Source: Sunxiuqinia elliptica (GTDB lineage: Bacteria; Bacteroidota; Bacteroidia; Bacteroidales; Prolixibacteraceae). Taken from it: a stretch of DNA of 64,000 nt. Below the pieces are notes generated by a model. It worked only from the letters and a program-made list of their open reading frames with translations. It was not told the origin of the DNA and ran no database searches. This document shows, one piece after another, positions 7,002-16,597 of the stretch (position 1 is the first letter of the stretch; each line of letters begins with the position of its first letter). The position numbers and the translations under genes were made by a program. The stretch is taken from assembly GCF_900113005.1 (NCBI RefSeq), contig NZ_FONW01000012.1, positions 1 through 64,000 of the forward strand, read 5' to 3'.

Positions 7002-8193
7002 ATTCCTCCTTTTTCTCAGGGAAACACAGGCGGACAACCGCTCCTCCTTCTTCGTTATTCGCAAGTTTCACGCTTCCTTCATGAGCTTTTAGGATCAGAT
7101 TGACTAAAGCCAAAGAAAGGCCTTTTTGCTCGTCTAAATAGTCTTTCCCATAGGAAAACAGCCGAAATGGATCGCTTAATATTTCAGGCTCAAACCCTCG
7201 TCCCCGATCAGTGATTTCAATAACAAACCAAGCTTCTTCCACATAAGTATTTAGCAAAATTTCGCCTCCCGCAGGTGAATAGCGAATGGCATTGTCCAAA
7301 ACGCACTCAATACTCTTCTCTAGTAAATTTTGATCAGCCCAAACCGATTCGACAGTTGAATTAATTGTCACCGTAATTTTCTTTTCTTCCATCATGAAAC
7401 GAAATCGTTGTGAAATAACATCCAACAAATCGGGTAATTGACAAGTAGCATATCGAAGTATTTTTCGATTGGTCCTCAACTCGGTGATCAGCAAACTGAA
7501 CTTGGCAAATTTCTCCAACCGTTTTGCCGACATATCCAGAAAATCAATCATTTCGTAGAACTCAGCATGCTTCAGCTTTTCCTTTAAAATGTTCGTAAAG
7601 CCAATAATGCCATTGAGTGGGGTATTGATTTCGTGGCTGATAATTCCCAAAAAATCAGCTTTCGCCTCATCCAACAATTCCAGCTCTCGATTGGCGGCTT
7701 CCAAATCTTCATTTGCTTGTTGCAACTCACTGGTTCGCTCTTCAACCAATGATTCCAGCCCTGTATTCAACTTTTTAAGCTCCTCCCGACTCCTTCTTAG
7801 TTCGATATGTGTTTTCACACGAGCCAGCAGCTCCAGTCCATTAAATGGCTTGCCCACGTAATCCTGACCTCCGACTTCAAACCCTTTTACAATATTATCC
7901 ACCTCATTCAACGCCGTCAGAAAAATAACCGGGATATCACTCAAAACTTTCCGCTTTCGAATCTGCCGACAGGTCTCATAGCCATTCATTACCGGCATAT
8001 TCACGTCCAGCAAAATCAAGTCATAATCGATTGATTCTTGCAACAATTCGAGCGCTTGCTTGCCATTAAAAGCAAAGCCAACTTGGTAGTTGGCCTTGCG
8101 TAATATCGAGCCGATAACTTTAATGTTTTCGTGATTATCATCGACAGCTAAAACCTTAAACTGGCCTTGCTGGGGGTGTATCTCATTTTTCAA
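7000..8193 (-). CDS. Response regulator-histidine kinase hybrid (REC-HisKA-HATPase)
   Basis: This 397-residue cytoplasmic signalling protein has an N-terminal receiver (about 12-130; phospho-acceptor Asp63 in LLLDVNMP), a coiled-coil linker (about 133-178) and a kinase core with His187 in ISHEINTPLNG. Its ATPase domain has an N box (CVLDNAIRYS), a G1 box (ITDRGRGF) and a weakened G2 box (GLSLAL rather than GLGLAL). The start is TTG at 8193, because no ATG lies before the receiver. That TTG overlaps the TGA of the upstream hybrid kinase by 11 bp, so the two are translationally coupled and probably act in one phosphorelay. No output DNA-binding domain is present. The signal is unknown. Confidence 0.85.
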   Translation of the reverse strand: MKNEIHPQQGQFKVLAVDDNHENIKVIGSILRKANYQVGFAFNGKQALELLQESIDYDLILLDVNMPVMNGYETCRQIRKRKVLSDIPVIFLTALNEVDNIVKGFEVGGQDYVGKPFNGLELLARVKTHIELRRSREELKKLNTGLESLVEERTSELQQANEDLEAANRELELLDEAKADFLGIISHEINTPLNGIIGFTNILKEKLKHAEFYEMIDFLDMSAKRLEKFAKFSLLITELRTNRKILRYATCQLPDLLDVISQRFRFMMEEKKITVTINSTVESVWADQNLLEKSIECVLDNAIRYSPAGGEILLNTYVEEAWFVIEITDRGRGFEPEILSDPFRLFSYGKDYLDEQKGLSLALVNLILKAHEGSVKLANNEEGGAVVRLCFPEKKEE

Positions 8194-10810
8194 AACTCAA
8201 TCCTTTAAATTCCTCTACCAATAACGGAAAATTCCGCAATTTTTCCATCAGTTTTTCAATTTCAAAATTATCTGCGTGTTCACAAATCTCTTCTCCCCAT
8301 TCAACCAACACATCGCATAAATTCTGATGTCCCAAGATCAATAAATCACGTCCAAATTTTTCGAAATCATCAATAACCTGTTTTCTTAAGACATCCTGAC
8401 ATGCAGGCAGAAACTCTTTTTCCAGTCTTTCAACCAATTCTGGAAGTTCCACACAGTCACCTTCTTCCAAGTTCCCATTCAAAAAGCGAGCACCATTCTT
8501 TGCCTCCTTTCCTTTCTCTTCAACAAGAGGCAAAAACCGCTTAAGCATCTTTTCCAACTCGGCAAATATGACAGGCTTCATCAAAAAACCATCAAACAAC
8601 TCGGATTCCACCTGCTTTCTAAAAACAACTTGCGACGATGCCGAAACAGCAACGACGGGCATCATTTTATCCTGCAACTGTTCTTTTAAATGCCTGGTCG
8701 CTTCCATGCCATTCATTTCCGGCATGCGCAAATCCATCAGAATTAAATCTGGCAAATGTTCCAACGCTCGCTGAATGGCTTCCTTTCCATTAACAGCTTC
8801 AATCAATTTCAATTTTGAAGAAGCAAACAAATACTTTAAAAGCTCCCTGTTCTCCTGACTATCATCAACAATTAATACCGTTGCATCTCCAAACTCAAGT
8901 ATAGTCGGGTCGTATTCAAGTAAATCTTCCCGGGCTTCAACTCCCTGGTCAAACAAAATCCCAGGTATTTCAACACGAAAAGTACTCCCCTTTCCGACCT
9001 CACTGCTTACAGAGATACTTCCTTCCATCATCTTTACCAAACGTTGTGTGATGGACAAGCCCAAGCCTGTTCCGCCAAAACGTTTTTCCAACTGTCCCTC
9101 TTGCTGCGTGAAAGGCTCAAAAATGCGTTCGAGCTGATCTTCCGGAATCCCGATTCCGGTATCTTCAACCGTAATAATTAAGCGAAGTATTTGTTTCCCC
9201 TCCCAAACTTGGTTGAACGACAAAATAACATCTCCTTCTGTTGTAAACTTAATTGCATTCCCCAACAGGTTGAAGAGAATCTGTCTCATCCTGATCTCAT
9301 CAATCCACAAAATTGCCGGAATCGCTTGTTCAAACTCCATGAAAAAGGAAATGTTCTTTTCAGCAGCCCGTTGCCGAAACATCACCTCCATGTCATTGAC
9401 TAAACGTTCAAAGGCGACAGGCTCCGGCTGAAACTCCATCCGGCCAGCTTCAATTTTCGACAAATCAAGAATATCGTTGATGATCTGAAGCAAATGCCGT
9501 CCGCTTCGTCGAATCGAATCAACTTGCGATTTTGCTTTTCCTCCTTCAAATGAAGCATACAGCAAGTCTGAAAAACCAATAATTGAATTCAAAGGCGTTC
9601 GTATCTCATGGCTCATATTCGCCAGAAAAAGGCTCTTGGCTTTATTGGCTTCCTCGGCTGCTTGACGGGCAATACGTTCATGTTCTGCTTGCTTCTTCTC
9701 TGAAATATCTTCCAACTGCGAAATAAAGTACATCGGTTCACCTTCCTTGGAACGAACTAAAGAAACACTCAGCAGCACCCAAATCAATCCTCCATTTTTA
9801 TGGAAATAGCGCTTTTCAATATTGTAAGTACGGATTTCTCCGCGTATCATCTTTCCAACGTAATCTAAATCCAAGTCCAAATCATCAGGATGCGTAATAT
9901 CCTGAAAAGTCATTTGAGCAAGTTCTTCTTTATCGTAACCCAATAATCGGCAAATGGACCGATTAACCTTCATCCAGCCTCCATCCAAATTCACCAGTGC
10001 CATTCCAATAGCAGCATACTCAAAGGCACTTGAAAACCGCTCCTGGCTTTCTCGTAAAGTCTCTTCATTCTTTTTGCGCTCCGTAATGTCGCGAATGGCA
10101 GAAAGAACGTACACCTCACCTCCGATAAGTTGATGATTTAAACTAACTTCAACCGGGAACTCCGTTCCATCTTTGCGTCGTGCATATAACTCAAGTCCGA
10201 GCCCCATTTGACGGGGTTTTGGATTATTTACATAGCTGTCGCGCAATCCCAGGTGTTTATCCCGAAACCGCTCTGGAACCAAGCATTCAACTTTCTCCCC
10301 AATCAGTTCCTTTACAGAATAGCCAAACGACTGAATAGTACGTTGATTGACATGCGTAATCTCTCCCTTGGAATTCAAGATCACCATCGAATCCGGGGTA
10401 GAATCCAACATCCCCCGAAACTTTTCTTCACTTGCTTTTAGGGCATGCTCCACCTGCTTCTGAGGCGTTACGTCAGTCAGCGTACAATTAACTTGCTTCA
10501 AGCCCAAGGTGGAAGAAGCATTAATCCGAATTGAAAGTTCTTGCTGAAATTGGCCGACAAATAAGAAATCGGCCTGTCGAAACGCTCCGCAAGCCAGCCC
10601 TTCCTGAAACCAGCCTTCAAAAGCATCCTGACTTTCCTTAGCTAAAAACAAATCTAGCTTTGTTCCCATAATTTCGCTGCGAGAACAGCCCAACAACCTC
10701 AGACAAGATGAATTAACAAGTTGTATATGACAAGACACATCCACCACCACCAAAGGTACCGGCACCAGTTCAACTTGTTTTTCACTTATCTCTTCCATCC
10801 CTAACGCCAT
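8183..10810 (-). CDS. PAS-rich hybrid sensor histidine kinase
   Basis: This protein is about 875 residues from the ATG at 10810 (MALGMEEIS). An in-frame TTG 39 bp upstream is less likely. Three PAS domains (about 10-110, 125-245, 255-375) come first; the second and third end in the usual DITERKK and DISEKKQ linkers. They are followed by HisKA (ANMSHEIRTPLNSIIGFS), HATPase (DTGIGIPEDQ, GGTGLGLSI), a receiver (TVLIVDDSQ..., phospho-Asp in LILMDLRMPEMNG) and a C-terminal helical region of about 90 residues that resembles a degenerate Hpt without an obvious phospho-His motif. There is no membrane segment, so it senses a cytoplasmic cue. It is coupled by overlap to the receiver-kinase at 7000-8193. 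Confidence 0.88.
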   Translation of the reverse strand: MALGMEEISEKQVELVPVPLVVVDVSCHIQLVNSSCLRLLGCSRSEIMGTKLDLFLAKESQDAFEGWFQEGLACGAFRQADFLFVGQFQQELSIRINASSTLGLKQVNCTLTDVTPQKQVEHALKASEEKFRGMLDSTPDSMVILNSKGEITHVNQRTIQSFGYSVKELIGEKVECLVPERFRDKHLGLRDSYVNNPKPRQMGLGLELYARRKDGTEFPVEVSLNHQLIGGEVYVLSAIRDITERKKNEETLRESQERFSSAFEYAAIGMALVNLDGGWMKVNRSICRLLGYDKEELAQMTFQDITHPDDLDLDLDYVGKMIRGEIRTYNIEKRYFHKNGGLIWVLLSVSLVRSKEGEPMYFISQLEDISEKKQAEHERIARQAAEEANKAKSLFLANMSHEIRTPLNSIIGFSDLLYASFEGGKAKSQVDSIRRSGRHLLQIINDILDLSKIEAGRMEFQPEPVAFERLVNDMEVMFRQRAAEKNISFFMEFEQAIPAILWIDEIRMRQILFNLLGNAIKFTTEGDVILSFNQVWEGKQILRLIITVEDTGIGIPEDQLERIFEPFTQQEGQLEKRFGGTGLGLSITQRLVKMMEGSISVSSEVGKGSTFRVEIPGILFDQGVEAREDLLEYDPTILEFGDATVLIVDDSQENRELLKYLFASSKLKLIEAVNGKEAIQRALEHLPDLILMDLRMPEMNGMEATRHLKEQLQDKMMPVVAVSASSQVVFRKQVESELFDGFLMKPVIFAELEKMLKRFLPLVEEKGKEAKNGARFLNGNLEEGDCVELPELVERLEKEFLPACQDVLRKQVIDDFEKFGRDLLILGHQNLCDVLVEWGEEICEHADNFEIEKLMEKLRNFPLLVEEFKGLSFEK

Positions 10811-10936
10811 AATCTGTCTAGTCTTAAAAAAAAGGGAAAAACTCCCCAAAACAAAGTCATAATATTAATACAATTATCTGATAATTTAAAACTTAATAGT
10901 TTTTTTTTAAATAGAAAGCACCTCTCATTTCGATGC

Positions 10937-10963
10937 AAAAAAGCCCGAAAAATATGGGCTTTT
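10937..10963. terminator. Orphan bidirectional terminator-like hairpin
   Basis: AAAAGCCC (10939-10946) and GGGCTTTT (10956-10963) form an eight-base stem with a nine-base loop. T-runs lie on both strands, longer on the minus strand. It stands between two divergently transcribed genes, where no terminator is expected. The rest of 10850-11106 is AT-rich with no gene. Confidence 0.5.
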
Positions 10964-11106
10964 CAACAATTTTCGATGAATCTATTAACTGATGACTTTT
11001 ACCCATTTTTTTCTACCAATAAAACTCATTCATTTGCAGCCAAATTACCGGATCTAAAAAAAATAAATTTTCCGGTTCGTTTTAACCCTAAAAAAACATT
11101 GCTAAA

Positions 11107-11976
11107 GTGACTGAAGAATATAAAGTTAAGTTGAAGACCACATTCATGGATTACTTAGTAATCACCTTTGGAATGTCGCTTTACGTACTTGGATGGACTG
11201 TTTTTCTAATTCCTGCAGAGATTACAGGTGGTGGAATTAGTGGCTTATCAGCAGTTATCTTTTACAGTACGCAAATACCGGTTGCTGTTTCGTATTTTAT
11301 TATTAATGCGATTCTAATTTTAGTCGCAATAAAAATGCTGGGAGCAAACTTTGGTATAAAGACCATATTCAGCATGTTGGTTGCAACCTTTCTATTTTGG
11401 GCTACTTCCAACATGCTTACAAAGCCCTTGATTGATGATACCTTCTTATCAGCTGTGTTAGGAGCAATGATGGGGGGTGCAGGTATAGGGCTTGTTTTCA
11501 CCCGAGGCGGCAGTACAGGTGGTACTGACATTATCGCAATGATTGTCAATCGTTACCGGAATATCAGCCCAGGACGGGTCATCATGTACTGCGATGTCAT
11601 TATTATTGCCTCGAGTTATTTCGTTTTCCACTCGCCCAGCAAATTGGTTTACGGCTATGTTTCGATGTGGGTCATCTCCTATTCAATCGATGCTTTTTTA
11701 AACGGATCGAATGCATCTGCCCAAATTTTTATATTTTCGAAAAAATTTGAAGAAATTGCCGATTACATCAATAAAGTGGCAGGTAGAGGCGTTACTGTAT
11801 TTGATGGGACTGGTTGGTACACCAAGGAGAATGTCAAAGTAGTTATGACCGTTGTTCGAAAGCGAGAGTCAAGCCTGATATTCAGAAAATTGAAAGAGAT
11901 TGACCCCGATGCTTTCATTTCTATGGGAAGTGTTATGGGAGTCTACGGACAAGGATTTGATAAAATCAAGATCTAA
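11107..11976 (+). CDS. YitT family membrane protein (DUF161/DUF2179)
   Basis: This 289-residue membrane protein has five to six hydrophobic helices in residues 10-205 (DYLVITFGMSLYVLGWTVFL, TGGGISGLSAVIFY and the glycine-rich GAMMGGAGIGLVFTRGGSTGGTDI segment). A C-terminal cytoplasmic DUF2179 domain (about 210-285; VAGRGVTVFDGTGWYT, MGSVMGVYGQGF) follows. This is the classic YitT/YqfU architecture, whose transport or sensing role is not established. The start is GTG at 11107; an in-frame ATG at 11146 would shorten it to the first helix. It is monocistronic, and its promoter is not obvious. Confidence 0.88.
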   Translation: MTEEYKVKLKTTFMDYLVITFGMSLYVLGWTVFLIPAEITGGGISGLSAVIFYSTQIPVAVSYFIINAILILVAIKMLGANFGIKTIFSMLVATFLFWATSNMLTKPLIDDTFLSAVLGAMMGGAGIGLVFTRGGSTGGTDIIAMIVNRYRNISPGRVIMYCDVIIIASSYFVFHSPSKLVYGYVSMWVISYSIDAFLNGSNASAQIFIFSKKFEEIADYINKVAGRGVTVFDGTGWYTKENVKVVMTVVRKRESSLIFRKLKEIDPDAFISMGSVMGVYGQGFDKIKI

Positions 11977-12089
11977 ACTTGTAGGTTATTTATTCTGCAT
12001 ACTACTTCGGCTCCTTTCCCGGCAAGATTCTATCTCATTAAAAAATTAAATAAATAGAACACAGCCACTGAAGCTGAAAAACAAATTAC

Positions 12090-13340
12090 ATGAAGTACGT
12101 TGCCGAAGTAGTTTTTTCCCTGATCGCACTAGGTTTATTTTTATTCTTTGTTATAAGTCCACCGCAACCACAGCAAGTTCCCGAAGTCCCAGACCCCGAA
12201 CCGATTCCAATTCCTGAGCCGGTATTGAAATTTGGACTCCCAATTGATTCTTTTATTGTTGAAACAGCCACTGTTCGTCGTAATCAAAACTTATCAGATA
12301 TTCTGGTAAAGAAAAATATATCTTATGGACAAATCGACCAATTGGCTCGCCAATCGAAACCAATTTTCGATGTTCGAAAAATCAAATTCAAAAACCCTTA
12401 CCACTTTTTACTGCGAAACGATAGTTTAAAAACTCCGGCCTATTTTGTTTACGAAATAGACAATACGGACTACATTGTATACGACCTCTCCGATTCCATT
12501 CGTATTTATACCGGACAAAAGCCCATTCAGTCGGTCCTTCGGGTTGCCTCTGGCACCATCAAGTCTTCGCTTTGGAACGACATGCAGGCAGCGGGCGTCA
12601 ATCCCGTCCTTTCACTCAGGTTATCAGACATCTATCAATGGACCATTGATTTCTTCGGTATTCAGCGAAATGACCAATTCCGGGTAATTTACGAAGAGAA
12701 CTATGTTGACTCGATTTCAATCGGGATTGGAGAAATTTATGCTTGCCAGTTTCGACACATGGACAAAGATTTCTATGCTTTTCAATTTGAACAAGATAGT
12801 GCCTTTAGTTATTTTGACGAAGAAGGAAACAGTCTTAAAAAAGCTTTTCTGAAAGCCCCCCTAGAGTTTTCCCGAATCAGCAGTCGTTTTTCCAATAGCC
12901 GCTTTCACCCCGTGCTTAAAATTCGTCGTCCACATCACGGAATCGATTATGCTGCGCCAACCGGAACACCCGTTCGATCCATCGGAGATGGTGTGGTCAC
13001 CCGAAAAGCCTACCAAAAACGAGGAGGTGGAAACTATGTCTACGTCAAGCATAACTCGGTTTATACCACCTGTTATATGCACTTAAGTGGGTTTGCCCGT
13101 GGAATCGCTCCCGGAGTTCGAGTCAGCCAAGGACAAGTTATTGGGTATGTTGGCGCCACAGGACTAGCAACAGGTCCTCATCTCGATTTTCGGGTTTTCA
13201 AAAATGGCTCGCCAATCGATCCGCTGAAAGTTGAAGCTCCACCAGTAGAACCGGTGCACGAAGTAAACCTTCAAGCTTTCACGGTATTGAAAGATTCATT
13301 AATTGGCCAACTCAATCAAGTACCACTGCCTGCCAAATAG
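12090..13340 (+). CDS. M23 family murein endopeptidase, membrane-anchored
   Basis: This 416-residue protein has an N-terminal hydrophobic segment (residues 5-24), then a proline-rich linker (about 26-48) and a LysM/OapA-like N-terminal region. The C-terminal M23 domain is about residues 270-390. Metal ligands are visible: His and Asp of HHGIDYAAPTGTPV, and the HxH-type pair in YMHLSG and GPHLDFRVF. Such enzymes cut peptidoglycan cross-links in the periplasm during growth. The ATG at 12090 gives a good anchor. It is a single gene between YitT and a terminator. Confidence 0.9.
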   Translation: MKYVAEVVFSLIALGLFLFFVISPPQPQQVPEVPDPEPIPIPEPVLKFGLPIDSFIVETATVRRNQNLSDILVKKNISYGQIDQLARQSKPIFDVRKIKFKNPYHFLLRNDSLKTPAYFVYEIDNTDYIVYDLSDSIRIYTGQKPIQSVLRVASGTIKSSLWNDMQAAGVNPVLSLRLSDIYQWTIDFFGIQRNDQFRVIYEENYVDSISIGIGEIYACQFRHMDKDFYAFQFEQDSAFSYFDEEGNSLKKAFLKAPLEFSRISSRFSNSRFHPVLKIRRPHHGIDYAAPTGTPVRSIGDGVVTRKAYQKRGGGNYVYVKHNSVYTTCYMHLSGFARGIAPGVRVSQGQVIGYVGATGLATGPHLDFRVFKNGSPIDPLKVEAPPVEPVHEVNLQAFTVLKDSLIGQLNQVPLPAK

Positions 13341-13375
13341 CTCTTAGTAACCGCTATACATTATTATGTATATAG

Positions 13376-13416
13376 AAAGGCCGCTTGGAAAAGGAAAACT
13401 TCCAAACGGCCTTTTT
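13376..13416 (+). terminator. Intrinsic terminator after the M23 peptidase gene
   Basis: AAAGGCCG-C-TTGGAA pairs with TTCCAA-A-CGGCCTTT, a 14-bp stem with one A-C mismatch, followed by a T-run. It separates this gene from the convergent purN. Confidence 0.85.
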
Positions 13417-13452
13417 AAAAAAATAAGAATTGAGTGGTCTTTATATTCTACT

Positions 13453-14022
13453 TCACTCATTATCGCCTAAAAGTACTTCTTCAATAATTCGCGGAAAATG
13501 CTCATACTCCAAACTCTGCACTTTCTGAGCGACATCTTCTGCCGTATCTGAAGCCTCAAGTTCACAAATCGTCTGAAAAATGACATTCCCCTCATCGTAA
13601 CGTTCATTTACATAGTGAATCGTGATCCCCGAAATCTTTTCCTTGTTCTGCACAACCGCTTCATGTACCTTTCTCCCGTACATTCCTTTTCCTCCATATT
13701 TGGGTAAAAGTGCCGGGTGTATGTTAATAATAGGAAATTCTTCCGTGAGGTATTTTGGAACCAACCAAAGGAAGCCGGCAAGCACAATTAGATCGATTTT
13801 TCGCTCGCTTAACTCCTCTAAGACTTCCACACTCCCATAAAAGTCGTCTCTTGAAAAAGTAAATGTCTCAATTCCAAGTTTTTCTGCTCGAATTAATGCA
13901 TAAGCATTTTCATTATTTGACCATACTGAATCCACAGTTACATGTCTTTTTCCTTGAAAATACTCGATAATATTTTGAACGTTAGTGCCTGATCCTGAGG
14001 CAAAAATGGCAATTTTTTTCAT
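13453..14022 (-). CDS. purN: Phosphoribosylglycinamide formyltransferase
   Basis: PurN transfers the formyl group of 10-formyl-THF to glycinamide ribonucleotide, the third step of purine synthesis. The 189-residue protein starts with IAIFASGSGTNVQNII, the phosphate-binding loop. It keeps the catalytic triad: Asn100 and His102 in IINIHPALLPKYGG, and Asp143 in VNERYDEG. The length is normal. It is transcribed alone, convergent with the M23 peptidase gene and divergent from acpP. Confidence 0.96.
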   Translation of the reverse strand: MKKIAIFASGSGTNVQNIIEYFQGKRHVTVDSVWSNNENAYALIRAEKLGIETFTFSRDDFYGSVEVLEELSERKIDLIVLAGFLWLVPKYLTEEFPIINIHPALLPKYGGKGMYGRKVHEAVVQNKEKISGITIHYVNERYDEGNVIFQTICELEASDTAEDVAQKVQSLEYEHFPRIIEEVLLGDNE

Positions 14023-14129
14023 CTTATTTTCTACACTAATTTTTTTTAGAATAATAGACTCACATGTTCAAATATAGCTTAGATAATCAGTAACTTACAG
14101 CCAAAAACAGCTATTTATTTCAGTTTTTC

Positions 14130-14161
14130 TTTGATATATTTTGGGTAAATTTATTACTTTG
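14130..14161 (+). promoter_or_regulatory. Promoter of acpP-fabF-rnc
   Basis: TTTG at 14130-14133 and TTACTTTG at 14154-14161, 20 bp apart, fit the Bacteroidota -33/-7 arrangement (the -7 has one mismatch). The expected start lies about 43 bp before the acpP ATG. Confidence 0.55.
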
Positions 14162-14210
14162 CACCGGATTTTTTAAAAACAAAATTGAATATTAACTTAA
14201 AATTAGAACT

Positions 14211-14447
14211 ATGTCTGACATTGCAGGTAAAGTAAAAGCAATTATCGTCGACAAATTAGGCGTTGATGAAAGCGAAGTAACCAATGAAGCTTCTTTTACA
14301 AATGACTTAGGTGCAGATTCTTTGGATACAGTAGAGTTGATCATGGAATTTGAAAAAGAATTTGATTTGGCTATCCCAGACGATCAGGCTGAAAAGATTT
14401 CAACAGTAGGTGAAGCAATTTCGCACATCGAAGCTAACGTAAAGTAA
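14211..14447 (+). CDS. acpP: Acyl carrier protein
   Basis: This 78-residue acidic four-helix protein carries growing fatty acyl chains. Ser37 in [15 protein letters not shown] is the attachment site for 4'-phosphopantetheine. It is the first gene of a compact acpP-fabF-rnc operon, with 20 bp to fabF. The length and sequence are typical. Confidence 0.98.
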   Translation: MSDIAGKVKAIIVDKLGVDESEVTNEASFTNDLGADSLDTVELIMEFEKEFDLAIPDDQAEKISTVGEAISHIEANVK

Positions 14448-14467
14448 TAAATTTGAATTAAACATTT

Positions 14468-15709
14468 ATGGAATTTAAACGGGTAGTTATAACCGGACTT
14501 GGAACCGTAAACCCGCTTGGTAATTCTATTGAAGAGTATTGGGAGGGGCTAAAAAACGGAGTTAGCGGAGCTGACCGAATTACAAAATTCGATGTAGAGC
14601 TTCAAAAAACTCAGTTTGCATGTGAGGTTAAAAACTTCGATCCTACGGTATACGTTACGAAGAAAGAAGTGCGCAAGCACGACCTTTATACCTTATATGC
14701 TTATGCTTCTGCTCAACAAGCGATCGAAGACTCGGGTTTAGACCTTGAGGCAACTGATAAAGATCGTGCCGGAGTAATTTGGGGAGCCGGAATTGGGGGA
14801 CTTCAAACCTTTTTTGAAGAAGCCCGCGCCTATGATGTGCATCGCCCCAAATTTAATCCGTTCTTCATTCCAAAAATGATTGCCAACATTGCCGGAGGTT
14901 TACTCTCTATCCGATATGGATTCAGAGGACCTAACTTCACGACCGTTTCTGCTTGTGCCTCGGCATCTCACGCGATAATTGAAGCATTCAATTACATTCG
15001 CATGGGGAAAGCTAACCTGTTTATCACAGGTGGCTCTGAAGCAGCAATTAACGAAGCCGGACTGAGTGGGTTCAACTCCATGCGAGCACTTTCTACCAGA
15101 AATGATGATCCCAAAACAGCATCTCGCCCGTTTGACAAAGACCGTGATGGTTTTGTTATGGGCGAAGGTTCAGGAGCCCTCATCCTTGAGGAATATGAAC
15201 ATGCTGTTAAACGAGGAGCCAAAATTTATGGAGAAGTCGTTGGTGGAGGAATGTCGGCCGACGCTTATCACATGACTGCCCCTGATCCTGAAGGCAAAGG
15301 CGCTTCATTAGTCATGAAATGGGCTTTGGAAGATGCCGGCATAAAACCAGAAGATATTGATTACATCAATGTTCATGGTACCTCTACTCCGTTAGGAGAC
15401 ATTGCAGAGCCAAAAGCAATTCAAAAATGTTTTGGCGACCATGCTTATAAATTAAGCATTAGTTCTACGAAATCAATGACAGGACACCTTTTGGGTGCAG
15501 CCGGAGCTGTTGAAGGAATTGCTTCAGTACTGGCATTGAAAGATGGAATTATTCCTCCAACAATCAATCATTTTACTGATGATCCTGAGATTGACAGTAA
15601 ATTGGATTTTACCTTTGGTCAAGCCAAAGAGCGTAAAATTAATTACGCCCTTAGCAATACCTTTGGTTTTGGAGGACACAATGCAACAGTAATTTTTAAG
15701 AAATACTGA
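14468..15709 (+). CDS. fabF: Beta-ketoacyl-ACP synthase II
   Basis: FabF condenses malonyl-ACP with acyl-ACP in chain elongation. The 413-residue thiolase-fold enzyme keeps the Cys-His-His triad: Cys163 (TVSACASASHA), His303 (NVHGTSTPLGD) and His340 (SMTGHLLGAAGAVEGI). The C-terminal NTFGFGGHNA is typical of KAS II. It lies between acpP and rnc in the same operon, an order conserved in Bacteroidota. Confidence 0.98.
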   Translation: MEFKRVVITGLGTVNPLGNSIEEYWEGLKNGVSGADRITKFDVELQKTQFACEVKNFDPTVYVTKKEVRKHDLYTLYAYASAQQAIEDSGLDLEATDKDRAGVIWGAGIGGLQTFFEEARAYDVHRPKFNPFFIPKMIANIAGGLLSIRYGFRGPNFTTVSACASASHAIIEAFNYIRMGKANLFITGGSEAAINEAGLSGFNSMRALSTRNDDPKTASRPFDKDRDGFVMGEGSGALILEEYEHAVKRGAKIYGEVVGGGMSADAYHMTAPDPEGKGASLVMKWALEDAGIKPEDIDYINVHGTSTPLGDIAEPKAIQKCFGDHAYKLSISSTKSMTGHLLGAAGAVEGIASVLALKDGIIPPTINHFTDDPEIDSKLDFTFGQAKERKINYALSNTFGFGGHNATVIFKKY

Positions 15710-15713
15710 TCAC

Positions 15714-16451
15714 GTGATAAGAAATATCGCACAAAAAATAAAACTCTTTTCCTCTCCGAGAAAAGAGTTTTATTTGTTTTTAAAATCACTATTTAACATT
15801 ACGCCTAATAATATCCGGCTCTATGAAACAGCTCTGATCCACCGATCGGCTTCAAAAACCGATTCACAAGGGAACTGGGTTAACAACGAGCGGTTAGAAT
15901 ATTTAGGCGATGCAATTCTTGGTGCCGTTATCGCTGAGTTTCTATACAACCGTTTCCCCAACATGGATGAGGGATTCTTAACTCAAATGCGTTCCAAATT
16001 GGTCAACCGAAGCTTCCTGACTGAATTAACTTTTCAGATCGGCTTGAACTACTATATCCAATCAAACACCAATAATACAGGGGAAAATAGCCACATCTAC
16101 GGAGATGCCCTTGAAGCAATTATCGGAGCCCTTTATCTCGACAAAGGCTACCAAGTTACCCGCCACTTCATTATTCGTAAGTTATTGTTGCAGCAGGTTA
16201 ACCTGGATAAAGTTCAGCATACGAACACCAATTATAAGAGCCAGTTAATTGAGTGGAGTCAAAAGCATAAGAAAGAAATCAATTTTGAAACCGTGGAGCA
16301 AACAAGCGACGACAACAAACAGCCCTTTTTTGTATCAACGGTGTTAATTGAAGACGAAGTGGTAGGGACAGGACAAGGTGGATCTAAAAAAGAATCACAG
16401 CAAAATGCATCGCGAGCAGCCCTGGTTAAGCTAGAAGAAAAAGTTTCTTAG
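15714..16451 (+). CDS. rnc: Ribonuclease III
   Basis: This 245-residue double-strand-specific endoribonuclease processes rRNA and other structured RNA. The catalytic signature NERLEYLGDAILG is at residues 58-70, and the second acidic motif is GDALEAIIGALYLDKG near 125-140. A C-terminal dsRNA-binding domain (about 175-243, ending QQNASRAALVKLEEK) is present. The start is GTG at 15714, four bases after the fabF stop. No better start exists, so it is probably translationally coupled to fabF. Confidence 0.96.
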   Translation: MIRNIAQKIKLFSSPRKEFYLFLKSLFNITPNNIRLYETALIHRSASKTDSQGNWVNNERLEYLGDAILGAVIAEFLYNRFPNMDEGFLTQMRSKLVNRSFLTELTFQIGLNYYIQSNTNNTGENSHIYGDALEAIIGALYLDKGYQVTRHFIIRKLLLQQVNLDKVQHTNTNYKSQLIEWSQKHKKEINFETVEQTSDDNKQPFFVSTVLIEDEVVGTGQGGSKKESQQNASRAALVKLEEKVS

Positions 16452-16485
16452 TTGGACTTCCAGTTATCAAAAATTCGTTGACCAA

Positions 16486-16597
16486 TAAAAAAGCGGAGCC
16501 AAAATGACTCCGCCTCTAAAACTAAAACCTAAATTTTCACCTTGTAAAAAACTCTGTTAAACCTCATTTGCGAAAATGATATATTCCTACTTTTGCT
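16486..16597 (-). ncRNA. Candidate small RNA on the minus strand, about 112 nt
   Basis: Between two plus-strand genes, the minus strand carries a perfect -7 box TATATTTG (16604-16611), with TTTG 23 bp upstream of it. A start near 16597 follows. At the other end is a strong terminator: stem GCGGAGTC/GGCTCCGC (positions 16493-16513, loop ATTTT), then six T on the minus strand. The plus strand has no T-run after the same stem, so the hairpin faces the minus strand only. No ORF is visible inside. A transcript is inferred. Confidence 0.45.
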
